Below are positions 15,301 through 21,681 of a DNA stretch of 22,048 nucleotides, piece by piece. Position 1 is the first letter of the stretch; every line of letters starts with the position of its first letter. The notes beneath the pieces were generated by a model. The model was not told the origin of the DNA. It searched no databases and was given only the letters and a program-made list of their open reading frames with translations. Source of the stretch: a virus; the IMG/VR virus record IMGVR_UViG_3300032092_000293, positions 1-22,048 of that record. One strand, 5' to 3'. The position numbers and the translations under genes were made by a program.

Positions 15301-17055
15301 TTCAGGGATAGAGCCGTCTTGAAGCAGTTCCGCAGGAAAACTATAATTTTCTCCACGTGCGCGGGATTCAAGGCCGTAAGTGACATAGTCCAGAGGATGT
15401 TTTTCCTTAACCGTTTCAACTGTTGTATACCTTTTTCCCTGGTCGTCGGCCAACGAATAAACCTTTACGTCCCCGCTCTTAATGGCTTCCCAGCCGCCAT
15501 ATCCATATCCAGGACTTCCCTTGTTACCTGATTGAGGTGTCCAGTCGGGGTGTCCGGGCGGGGGTTCGTATCCGCGTACGGAGTGGCCCATGGCATCGGA
15601 CTCCGCAGCAAAGTAGCCAGGCTTGTCCAACTGCATCCACCTGAAGCCTTGCTCTGGATACTGCTTGTAAACAGGCACGCCCTCAAGAGACTGAATTTGG
15701 GCCTTCTTCATCTTGTCGGCCATATCCAAGTCATACTGATGCGTAAGACGCACGGCATCTTCCATGCTCAGTCCTCTGAGGCTGTCTGGGCTCAGGCGGC
15801 CTGTCGTCAGGCCCTCTTGTAGCACATCAATAATGTGGTTAAAGCCCAAGTCCTCCGGCCCACGTCCTGTATTCATCCCGCTTACCTTGGCAGTGGGGTT
15901 TTGCACTGCAAACTCTCCCCCAAACGCCCTAAGGGTTTCATCCAAATCAATCCTATCGGAGTAACCAAATGGGATCATCTCGTTATATGGCCCTACGTTG
16001 ATTGCGGCGTCGGCTCTGTTCTCCCACGCCTGTCCTCGGTCCGTCTTAGAAATAGGGGCTTGTTGCTCAATAGGTAGGCCGGCAGCTATTCGATTTGCAT
16101 TTGAAGTTACCTCTGCATTAACCGGCGTGTCAGGAAAAGGCAATATGCCTTCTTCCTCCGCTAACTTGCGTACAGGATCACTCGGTGTTGCCATTTTATT
16201 TTTAATGTATGGCGTCAGTTTCTTGTCAATCCACTTGTTCAAGGATTTAGCATTAGCTGGGTTGTCCAAACTCTCTGACTTGTACAATGGCCTTACAAAG
16301 TTCTCTACGCTTTTTCCCCCCTTCATCCAATTGCCGCCCTCTTCTTTGATGATGCTGGGAAAGAGGGATGACTCTTGTTCCGGGAACAACGATCTCGCAC
16401 TGGACGGGACTAGGTTATCTGCAGAGGACGCGCCTTTCTTTGCGCCAGACTTTAATGCCTTGCTGACCAATCCACCGAACTGAAAGGTTCTTGCCATCAA
16501 GGGGCCCGACTTCTCTAGGGTAGGCTGATCAAACATCACCGTATTAAAAGTGGGCTTCATCAGGCCCTTGCCTGCTCGTTGTGCTGCTTGGGCCTTGAGC
16601 TTGTATGCCTTTTCCAAAGCATCGTATTGCGAGCGAGCACTCGCAATCTGAATTAATTTGTCTTGTTCCGTTTGCGGCGCACCGAGTTCAGGAATGGCAG
16701 GATATAGGCCGGAGATGTCCAGGCTCATTTCCTTGGAACGCTTTGACTTGCCGCCCCCACCGCCCTTTGTCGATAACTGCTTGAGCATCAGCTTGGCAGT
16801 CTTCCTTTCAGGCGCATCCGATTCGCTAGGATACATAGGCGCATACGCCGTGTCCGCCTCGTCGGCCAACAAGAACTGATTCATCGACTCAACCGACTGA
16901 TCCAAAGACGCATCTCCGCCTTTGGCGTAATACTGGATATCTTCCTCTTCCACCTCGCCGCCCTCAGAGAACATCTGAGGCGCATACTCAGGAGGCTCGG
17001 ACGATGCAAGACTGTCAATGTCTAACTCATCATCAGGTAAATATTGTCCGTCCAT
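12400..17055 (-). CDS. Giant 1,551-residue protein with duplicated PcfJ-like region
   Basis: I start it at the ATG at 17055, where AGGG lies upstream; a TTG at 17070 lacks a site. The protein has an acidic N-terminus with GGEV and AKGG motifs. Two distant copies of one architecture follow. Copy A, about 248-680, has MATPSDPV at 288-295, MGHSVRGY at 489-496, VKVYSLADDQGKRYTTVE at 530-547, INQIKGQVNG at 639-648 and a W667/DLHLAGLRD end. Copy B, about 1094-1540, has YGTPSDPI at 1111-1118, IGHSVGGY at 1413-1420, VQVYTLRDSKGKPFTTVQVE at 1440-1459 and IVKQVKGNG at 1491-1499. The GxS/C-VGGY, YSLRD and QIKGK signatures recall PcfJ-like domains. Between them, at about 772-840, lies DSARHMLAAATLARKYG plus MHELK and DIHNNRLG, like DUF6973. 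The gene sits between terL and portal. Function unknown; an ejected or internal virion protein is one possibility. Confidence 0.75.
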   Translation of the reverse strand: MDGQYLPDDELDIDSLASSEPPEYAPQMFSEGGEVEEEDIQYYAKGGDASLDQSVESMNQFLLADEADTAYAPMYPSESDAPERKTAKLMLKQLSTKGGGGGKSKRSKEMSLDISGLYPAIPELGAPQTEQDKLIQIASARSQYDALEKAYKLKAQAAQRAGKGLMKPTFNTVMFDQPTLEKSGPLMARTFQFGGLVSKALKSGAKKGASSADNLVPSSARSLFPEQESSLFPSIIKEEGGNWMKGGKSVENFVRPLYKSESLDNPANAKSLNKWIDKKLTPYIKNKMATPSDPVRKLAEEEGILPFPDTPVNAEVTSNANRIAAGLPIEQQAPISKTDRGQAWENRADAAINVGPYNEMIPFGYSDRIDLDETLRAFGGEFAVQNPTAKVSGMNTGRGPEDLGFNHIIDVLQEGLTTGRLSPDSLRGLSMEDAVRLTHQYDLDMADKMKKAQIQSLEGVPVYKQYPEQGFRWMQLDKPGYFAAESDAMGHSVRGYEPPPGHPDWTPQSGNKGSPGYGYGGWEAIKSGDVKVYSLADDQGKRYTTVETVKEKHPLDYVTYGLESRARGENYSFPAELLQDGSIPEEKLQEIYALGKKMYFENPNVYAENRVLSGARPPSPMDSFQKAADQVVGELPPSINQIKGQVNGYIAEDAQPFVQDFLNSGNWSTVNDLHLAGLRDIKEVPKVEKYIKDNNLDNRRFLTEDEYNKYEKYYLGDTLKRQLGGFDPLAPVQPAGMAKGGEADKEDLPGLYGVSDYARQESANMFPEEDGQYDRQDSARHMLAAATLARKYGPGTAELAGQMHELKTSPIRFIGSKMGMMKESPDYTQDIHNNRLGIELASKSKSQEELLALVRQMALQAREGISPGKASTGKPAGMSDKVGRYGSQGPVKRADGSPPDGERLTPQQIERLAADQAELNRYQPVMNTNIQRQGAKSRKLATERDINQLPDPQTYAFIQGALLGTPPDEVANQFSVFHPKRKEILGRAEQGFVAGNAALVGPAARMLKEVATPAVKYLGKEAARQVERGMFNEGPLRGITPQPAFAVRPEGGGTTFTGVQSTGKSNAPISKLDKMIDAGANPSISGLSNEMGDAIENFWRSKAQNYFTRQYGTPSDPIFNQIISGQLRTPALQKQIPDYAIEQTRAGKTRVDPVTGESRFYPKYPQALEDLTRRYDEMTGLKGLAFNTKEPLFDPAYPSTMGDRGRQLESQLAEDVTEKMVAGGMDPNLINPKISLTGPRGGEASNDLLNYIPNEYKELYNLYKQPPEESNMINRIYKELGIGETKVPGVVPENIKRAIQTSEPIYDIDMPYKSALEDLLSPRNINQYLATLSPKEITKMRFEDVVKNSARYNLDMFNTQNLVNAVKSGKRIPEKTWKQGLSEPLMNFEKDGQNFTWHRILDNEATAIEGAYIGHSVGGYAKGGAYGPKEYRRFKEGEEVQVYTLRDSKGKPFTTVQVEKAYTGPLGRVLSESDIVRAKAEGRELGPMSTIVKQVKGNGAKTGNVAPKDAENEVLSFLKTYIKPDKIAESDSYLTPKLEEFKMDLSGRPRP

Positions 17056-17097
17056 GGTTCGCCCTAACAAAAAGGTGGTGTCAGGACATTTTATGCC

Positions 17098-18561
17098 CTA
17101 ATAGTACTCGGGCACAAGGTCTGGCACCGCATCATCTTCGCTGTCATCGGTGTGCAAAGAAATAAAGTTGCCAGAGCGAAAACGCATGAGCGCCTGCGTC
17201 GTTGAGTCAACCATGTCGTCATTGTCGCCGTTAGGGAACGCGGCGCACTCTTCAACCAAGGCTTCTGCCCATTCACGGTCCGGGGCCCATACCATGCCGG
17301 CCTCGAGTATCGGAGCCACAGAGTTGGCGCGGCTGATCTTGTCAGTACCCGCTCGTCGTCCACCAGGCGTGTACATCGTGACAGGGATTCCCATCTTGCG
17401 AAGTTCCTGCTGCAAAGTAACACCCGTCGCCTTGGCCTCGATCAGGACATTGTCTGGTTGCCAGTGGTCGTACTCGTCCTTGGCAATTCGCTTGAGTTCA
17501 GGGAAGTCCCACCTGCCACGCTTGACGTCAAGCAGTATCAGGTTAGCGCCTGAGTCTTCAGAGGGCTGGAATACGCCCCAGGTCGTGATCACCGAATAGT
17601 CAGCCGTCTCCTTCTTGCTGTAAGCAGTGTCGTAAGACTGGATGATGTACTCCACGACCGGCGGCTCGTCCTTTTGCCAGACCTGCCACCACTCACGTTT
17701 GAGAATAGCGCCCTCGTCATTGGTCGGTTGCTGTTGCCACTGGGCTTGCCACTTCTGTGGTGACAAGGAGGCCTTGACAGACAACAATTCCTCAACGCCC
17801 CAAAAGCCTGGCCATAGGGGTTTACCACTAGGCAGGATAGCAGGAAACTCAATCACCTCCCACTTGTCGGCCTTGTGGCTTGTCTGCTGTTTGATGAGGC
17901 GCGCGGTCAGGTCCTTGGTCCCCCACCTTGTCATCACAACGACAATCGCGCCGCCTGGCTGCAATCGCTGACGCGGGCCAGAGGTGTACCACTCCCAGGC
18001 GTTGTCTAGTGCAAGCTCCGACATGGCGTCTTGTTCAGAGTGTGGATCGTCAATGATCAAGAGGTCCGCGCCGCGTCCGGTCATTGCACCACCAACGCCG
18101 ACAGCGAAGTATTCGCCGCCCTTGTCTGTGTCCCATCGGCCGGCGGCCTTGGAGTCAGCCTGCAAAACAACCTTTGGGTAGATTTCCTTGTACTCGTCCG
18201 AGTCCATTAGGTTACGGACTTTGCGGCCAAAACGCACGGCCAGTTCGCCCGTGTGGGTCGCTTGAATGATCTTGGTTCGCGGTTTATTGCCCATGATGAA
18301 CGCCGGCAACAGGTAGGACGCAAACTCAGATTTGGTGTGCCGTGGCGGCATGTTGATGATCAGGCGCTTAAGCTTTCCAGTCATAACGCGGTTGAATGCA
18401 TCTGCCATTTTGGCATGATGATCGCCAATAATTGCCTCGGGCCAGACGTACTTTGTGAACAACATGAAATCTTTTTGGGCACTCTCCTGTGCCTCTAACC
18501 TAGCAAGACGGTACTCGAGCTTAAGGCGCTCTACTTCCATTTCATCGTTTGGTGTGTTCAT
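17098..18561 (-). CDS. terL: Large terminase subunit (DNA packaging ATPase-nuclease)
   Basis: A 487-residue TerL. The ATPase part has the Walker-A-like loop MPPRHTKSE (71-79), a Walker B LLIIDDPH (167-174) and a coupling-type motif VVVMTRWGTKD (207-217). The RNase-H-like nuclease has its acidic residues in SYDTAY (Asp311), IEAKATG (Glu375) and DNDDMVDS (Asp449, Asp452). All expected catalytic groups are present and the length is standard, so the enzyme looks active: it translocates and cuts concatemeric DNA at the portal. No small terminase gene is seen upstream. There is no clear Shine-Dalgarno site before the ATG at 18561; the parS palindrome occupies 18568-18583 where one would lie. The next gene starts 42 nt after its stop. 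Confidence 0.93.
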   Translation of the reverse strand: MNTPNDEMEVERLKLEYRLARLEAQESAQKDFMLFTKYVWPEAIIGDHHAKMADAFNRVMTGKLKRLIINMPPRHTKSEFASYLLPAFIMGNKPRTKIIQATHTGELAVRFGRKVRNLMDSDEYKEIYPKVVLQADSKAAGRWDTDKGGEYFAVGVGGAMTGRGADLLIIDDPHSEQDAMSELALDNAWEWYTSGPRQRLQPGGAIVVVMTRWGTKDLTARLIKQQTSHKADKWEVIEFPAILPSGKPLWPGFWGVEELLSVKASLSPQKWQAQWQQQPTNDEGAILKREWWQVWQKDEPPVVEYIIQSYDTAYSKKETADYSVITTWGVFQPSEDSGANLILLDVKRGRWDFPELKRIAKDEYDHWQPDNVLIEAKATGVTLQQELRKMGIPVTMYTPGGRRAGTDKISRANSVAPILEAGMVWAPDREWAEALVEECAAFPNGDNDDMVDSTTQALMRFRSGNFISLHTDDSEDDAVPDLVPEYY

Positions 18562-18567
18562 GCAGGA

Positions 18568-18583
18568 TGTTTCACGTGAAACA
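18568..18583. promoter_or_regulatory. parS: Perfect parS-type ParB-binding site
   Basis: TGTTTCACGTGAAACA is a perfect 16-bp palindrome identical to the well-known bacterial chromosomal parS consensus bound by ParB. It lies 6 nt upstream of the terL start codon. I see no ParA or ParB gene in the window, so any ParB would come from the host or from outside the window. An exact match of this length is very unlikely by chance in 22 kb. The transcript could also fold it as a 6-bp stem with an ACGT loop close to the terL start. Confidence 0.85.
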
Positions 18584-18800
18584 AAATAGTTTTGGAATTT
18601 GCAAAAATTTTTACACAGAAACGGAAATAAAGCAAAGGGGGCCTATTTTGGGGGCCGGGGGTCCAATTGTGTTTAGAGCCCCACAAACTGTGTGAAATCG
18701 GGCTAAAGCCTCCGGTAGGTCCGCCTGGGGGCCAAAAACCGGGGCCCGGGGTTAGTGAGTGCTTACTACCGCTAAAACGCCCGCCGGGACTCTACCCGGC

Positions 18801-19004
18801 CACCAGGTCGCGGGCCACGGCCCAGGGATCGCGGCCACCAGGGCGCGGATCGCTAACCTGGGCGATCGATACCAGGCACCAGGTCACCGGATCACAAACA
18901 CCAGGCCACCAGGCGCGCACGTGTAATGACAAACCAGGCAACGGGGACCAGGGCCACCGGCACCAGGTCATCGGCCGGGAGCGGCCACCAGGTCACCGGC
19001 CGGG
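18801..19004. repeat. Dispersed CACCAGGTC-type direct repeats
   Basis: CACCAGGTCATCGGCCGGG (18961-18979) recurs as CACCAGGTCACCGGCCGGG (18986-19004) with one mismatch and a 25-bp period. Shorter copies are CACCAGGTCACCGG (18877-18890) and CACCAGGTCGCGGG (18801-18814). Many other CCAGG motifs lie between them. Confidence 0.65.
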
Positions 19005-19029
19005 GACCACGGCCCAGGTCACCAGGCCC

Positions 19030-19110
19030 GCGAATAACTGCGAATGTATGTACGTACCTGGGAGCGAATAACTGCGAACGTATGTACATACCTGGGAGCG
19101 AATAACTGCG
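19030..19110. repeat. 34-bp tandem iteron-like repeats (2.4 copies)
   Basis: Two 34-bp units start at 19030 and 19064 and differ at two positions; a third starts at 19098 and stops after 13 bp. Each begins GCGAATAACTGCGAA and ends TACCTGGGA. The middle holds a palindromic core; in the second unit GTATGTACATAC is a perfect 12-bp palindrome, and in the first it is GTATGTACGTAC. Tandem units with an internal dyad suggest repeated protein-binding sites, such as iterons for a replication initiator or operators. Confidence 0.75.
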
Positions 19111-19212
19111 CGCCAGGCACCACGGCCACCGGCCCGCCAGGCGCGGCCCGTGCAACGGGGCCCGCGTAACTTCGCGCCAGGCCTGGGATTTTTACGTTCA
19201 CCAGCTGCGCCA

Positions 19213-19258
19213 CCGCAGCGGGAAAAACGCTGCGGGCGCTGCGGGAAAAACGCTGCGG
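19213..19258. repeat. CGCTGCGG repeats and hairpin
   Basis: CCGCAGCG (19213-19220) pairs with CGCTGCGG (19228-19235) across GGAAAAA, an 8-bp stem with a 7-nt loop. CGCTGCGG recurs at 19237-19244 and 19251-19258, the last pair again separated by an A-rich GAAAAA. There is no trailing T run on either strand, so it is not a usual terminator. Confidence 0.6.
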
Positions 19259-19447
19259 GTTTTCGGTACGGCGGGCGGGTTTTGACGTGAAACGGGGCGC
19301 GGACCACGCGCCAGGTTTACGGCCTGGGACCAGGTCCAAAAAACGCATGCGGTCCGGATAAGGGCGGCGGCCACCAGGGGCGCGGCCTGGCGGGTTTCGA
19401 TACGGGGCGAAAAACCGAAGTAAGCGAAAACGATATAACCGGCGCGA

Positions 19448-19477
19448 ATAAAAAAACCCGGCCAGGTGGCCGGGTTT
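19448..19477 (-). terminator. Intrinsic terminator after the DUF932 gene
   Basis: The transcript reads AAACCCGGCC, loop ACCT, GGCCGGGTTT, followed by more T residues. The 10-bp stem with a G/C-rich core and a U tract is a strong Rho-independent terminator. It lies about 23 nt after the DUF932 stop. A second hairpin-forming copy of GGCCAGGTGGCC (minus strand GGCCACCTGGCC) lies between it and the stop codon. Confidence 0.88.
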
Positions 19478-19499
19478 ACGGGGCCAGGTGGCCAGGGTT

Positions 19500-20591
19500 T
19501 TACACGTGCACGAGCTCTAACATGTCACCGGCCAGGGTTTCGAGCTCGACGCGTTCGGAGGTCCACGGGATCGAACGGGCGTACGCGGTGGCACCGGTCA
19601 CGGCATCCCAAATTGTCTCGATCGGGCGGCCTTCATCGATCACATGCGCGTGCTCGATGCGTTGCGCGACACGGGGCCCAAACCTGGTGGCCAGGAATTT
19701 ATCCACTTTATCTATCTTGGCCACCTGGGCACCGCGCAAAACCTGGTTAATGTTCCCGGCGGCCGCGTTACTGTAGGCCAACAGGGCCGGGGCCACTTCA
19801 TCGATAAAACGATCCGGCGCGCTCGCGGTGTGGCGGATCGCGATATCTTCGAGCTCATGAGCTCCCCATACGATCCGGTTCGCGCATACGTAGTCAAACA
19901 AAAACGTTTTAACGCGTAACGTGCCCGCGCCGGTTTCTGAATTACTGATAAAAAACCCGCGAGCGAGCTCGCCCGTTTTCCCGTCCCGGCGGCCTGGGAG
20001 CTCGATCCGGTTGGTTTCATCGGCCAGGAATACAAACATGTCCCGGTCACCGGCATACAACGTTGTATTTTTAATGTCCACTTGATCCAACGGGCGGCCC
20101 CAGGTACCGGGGACTTTGAAATCACCGGTCACCCCGTCCCCGAATCGATCCATTAATTCGCGCACAACGTCATCATTCCAAATGCGGCCATAACGCGGGC
20201 CGGTCATCGCGCGGAGCTCAGGCGTCCCATTGTTTGAAAGTAAAACGCCCACGTCCTGGGCGGAGCGGTCAACCTGAAAACCATAATTAAGACAATCGGC
20301 GGCCAGGGGAGCGGGTAAGGCGCGAAGATAACCGGCGGGCGCGCCGGTCAACTGCGCGGCCTGGCCAAAGGACCAATGCGTGGGTGAATACCCGTGGCCG
20401 TTCGGGCCTTCGATGATCAGGCCCTGGTTATCGTCCAACGGGACGGCGCGAAGCTTACGCGATGAAACCACGGCGGCGCGACTGATAGCGCGCTGGGTTT
20501 CAAGCATGGCCAACATACCAGGTAATGAAGTGAAACGTTCTTCGGCGGGACGTGTGGCCCATTGTTTCGAAGCTTGGGAGAGTGTAGACAT
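19500..20591 (-). CDS. DUF932 family protein (phage/plasmid type)
   Basis: I start it at the ATG at 20591 (MSTLSQASKQWATRP), with TTGGAA upstream; a TTG at 20603 would add four residues. The 363-residue product carries the DUF932 layout: GYSPTHWSFGQAAQLTG (68-84), a LRAMTGPRYGRIWNDDVV segment (127-143), FISNSETGAGTLRVKTFLFD (214-233) and CANRIVW (236-242) followed by an Arg-His pair at 253-254. DUF932 proteins are widespread on phages and plasmids, with no firmly established function that I know of; roles near DNA replication or recombination are often suggested from context. It stands between an AT-rich island and a strong terminator. The wording of its codons (many GGCC and CCTGG) matches its right-hand neighbours rather than the virion genes. 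Confidence 0.85.
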   Translation of the reverse strand: MSTLSQASKQWATRPAEERFTSLPGMLAMLETQRAISRAAVVSSRKLRAVPLDDNQGLIIEGPNGHGYSPTHWSFGQAAQLTGAPAGYLRALPAPLAADCLNYGFQVDRSAQDVGVLLSNNGTPELRAMTGPRYGRIWNDDVVRELMDRFGDGVTGDFKVPGTWGRPLDQVDIKNTTLYAGDRDMFVFLADETNRIELPGRRDGKTGELARGFFISNSETGAGTLRVKTFLFDYVCANRIVWGAHELEDIAIRHTASAPDRFIDEVAPALLAYSNAAAGNINQVLRGAQVAKIDKVDKFLATRFGPRVAQRIEHAHVIDEGRPIETIWDAVTGATAYARSIPWTSERVELETLAGDMLELVHV

Positions 20592-20603
20592 GATTAATTC
20601 CAA

Positions 20604-20771
20604 TTCTAAGTTTCTGATTTACCGGTGACCTACCGGCGGCGGCGGCGGGCTCGCGGCCCGACAATCTGAATTCTACGCGGTAACTTTAAAATAATGAAAT
20701 TATTTTTTTGGTTATTAGGGAAAGTCCTAATATACGCCCGGGCCACCAGGGCGGCCAGGGCCAGGGCGGGA
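20604..20771 (-). promoter_or_regulatory. AT-rich island and leader upstream of the DUF932 gene
   Basis: About 170 bases between the 234-aa gene and DUF932. In a very GC-rich setting, about 45 bases (20,683-20,732) are AT-rich. They include TATTAGG and CCTAATA (20713-20719 and 20726-20732), a 7-bp inverted repeat with a 6-nt loop, as for a promoter with an operator. No clear -35/-10 pair is visible. Nearer the gene, GGCGGCGGCGG and a GGGC/GCCC hairpin (about 20,648-20,658) lie in the leader. Confidence 0.35.
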
Positions 20772-21476
20772 TTAATTAGCACGGCCAACGTCCCCGGCGA
20801 TGTGGTGGCGCAGTAGCGAACCAGGCGGGAGCGATCGAGCGAACGCGGCCACGGCGGCCACGTCATCGGGCGCGCCGGTTTTCCTGGTAGCGTGCCAGGC
20901 GATCGCGGCGTGTCCCTGGCCCGCATAGCATCCGCCGGGATCATCGGCACCGGCGGCCACTTTTCGCGCCTGGGTACCATGGGCCACAAACACGATCACA
21001 TAATCACGATCACCACGTGCACACAATGGGCGGCCGTTGCCACATGTTGCACATGTAAACCCGGAACCCTCCGGGCTCAATTGTTCGGGGCATTGCACAA
21101 ACTGCACCCCGTCGAACGTGTACGGCCAAACAGTCCCGGCCGGGGCGGCTACTGTGGCCGGGTGACCGGCCCGGACGGCGGCCACGGCCTGGGGCATTGT
21201 GTCCGCGCTGAAATTAATAGTTGTTTTACCTGGCGCGGGTTTTGGTAGATTTTCAAAACCAAAATGCGAATACGTCCAGGCCTGGCCGTTGCGCGGTACC
21301 GCGTTATATACGGCGGCCAAATAATCGGTGTCTACCAGGTCGGCCGCATGTTGGCCGTTCGGGTTTAATGCGCACGTTTTCGGGCACGTGCCGAACGTGT
21401 GATGTTGTCCGGCCCGGTACGTTGTCGCGATCGGCCCGGTTTTTTTGTTGCTGCTTTGGCGGATTGTTTTAAGCAT
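20772..21476 (-). CDS. Cys-rich phage protein, rearranged DUF7227-like (234 aa)
   Basis: After MLKTIRQSSN the protein has TCPKTCALNPN (Cys31, Cys35), AWTYSHFGFE (66-75), TTINFSADTMPQAVAAVRAG (85-104), QCPEQ (Cys129), TCATCGNGRPLCARG (Cys142, 145, 152), YVIVFVAHG (159-167), GGCYAGQGHAAIAWHATR (181-198) and finally LLRHHIAGD (221-229). These blocks match, from memory, a phage family with TCP..CP, GCYA, RHNVAGD, INLSA, CxxCGLCA and FPAHG motifs, sometimes labelled DUF7227. Here the GCYA and RHHIAGD blocks come last instead of early. The seven Cys and His suggest a metal or Fe-S centre; activity is unknown. The start overlaps the upstream stop by 8 nt (ATGCTTAA) after GGGGGC. Confidence 0.65.
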   Translation of the reverse strand: MLKTIRQSSNKKTGPIATTYRAGQHHTFGTCPKTCALNPNGQHAADLVDTDYLAAVYNAVPRNGQAWTYSHFGFENLPKPAPGKTTINFSADTMPQAVAAVRAGHPATVAAPAGTVWPYTFDGVQFVQCPEQLSPEGSGFTCATCGNGRPLCARGDRDYVIVFVAHGTQARKVAAGADDPGGCYAGQGHAAIAWHATRKTGAPDDVAAVAAFARSLPPGSLLRHHIAGDVGRAN

Positions 21477-21486
21477 GACGGCCCCC
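21459..21486. repeat. Gene-junction repeat, copy 1
   Basis: A 28-bp sequence also present at 21664-21691 with one mismatch. On the coding strand it starts GGGGGCCGTCATGCTTAA and continues AACAATCCGC. It encodes the end of one protein (GGRHA, stop) and, in another frame, the start of the next (MLKTIR), and supplies the G-rich ribosome site. Confidence 0.8.
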
Positions 21487-21681
21487 GTCTACGTCGGGGC
21501 GGTAATGCTCGCAAGTGTCGGCACGGGCTCGCATGTTTTCATCGTGTTGCGCGTTTTCCTCCTGAAGCGTTGAAAACGGCGAAACAACCTGGCGGTTTAC
21601 CTGGCAAATTAATCGGACATGATGATATCCATCATGGATAGATAATTGGCAGTTTCTACATGAGCGGATTGTTTTAAGCAT
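21469..21681 (-). CDS. Small Cys-containing protein, possible zinc ribbon (70 aa)
   Basis: It reads MLKTIRSCRNCQLSIHDGYH and has Cys8-x2-Cys11, Cys26 and Cys57 in CEHYRPD, a spacing that recalls small phage zinc-binding proteins with CxxC near the start and CxxY near the end. It shares its first six residues with the following 234-aa protein. Its ATG overlaps the stop of the 89-aa gene by 8 nt, and its own end overlaps the next start by the same 8 nt. Function unknown. The overlaps on both sides and the GGGGGC ribosome site support a real gene. Confidence 0.6.
   Translation of the reverse strand: MLKTIRSCRNCQLSIHDGYHHVRLICQVNRQVVSPFSTLQEENAQHDENMRARADTCEHYRPDVDGGRHA

Larger units (their letters stand above)
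18584..19447. other. Gene-free, GC- and repeat-rich control region
   Basis: About 860 bases without a credible gene. Open frames here are made of repeat sequence, lack ribosome sites and look like no protein family. Contents from left to right: an AT-rich tract upstream of terL (AAAAATTTTT core near 18,605); G-rich runs at about 18,638-18,660; dense CCAGG/CCTGG motifs from about 18,795 to 19,200, including repeats starting CACCAGGTC; 34-bp tandem repeats at 19,030-19,110; CGCTGCGG repeats and a hairpin at 19,213-19,258; and an imperfect parS-like sequence at 19,279-19,294. Position upstream of terL fits a packaging site, replication origin or promoter region; which one cannot be decided from sequence. 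Confidence 0.7.

Noticed and set aside
18638-18663. G-quadruplex near 18,650
   Set aside because: Only three close runs of five G are present; a fourth run is about 70 bases away, so a stable structure is doubtful.
18667-19071. 134-codon plus-strand open frame upstream of terL
   Set aside because: It is Pro/Gly/Arg-rich translation of CCAGG repeats, on the wrong strand for the window, with no ribosome site or family resemblance.
18892-19348. Three overlapping minus-strand frames (87, 104 and 109 codons) that could have been a small terminase
   Set aside because: All three translate the iterons and CCAGG repeats in different frames, share no helix-turn-helix pattern and have no convincing start.
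20713-20732. Terminator at the TATTAGG/CCTAATA hairpin
   Set aside because: On the coding strand the stem is followed by an A run, not a T run, so it is better seen as a possible operator.
20630-20989. 119-codon minus-strand frame between DUF932 and the 234-aa gene
   Set aside because: It overlaps the well-supported 234-aa gene in another frame and is mostly Arg/Pro-rich shadow.
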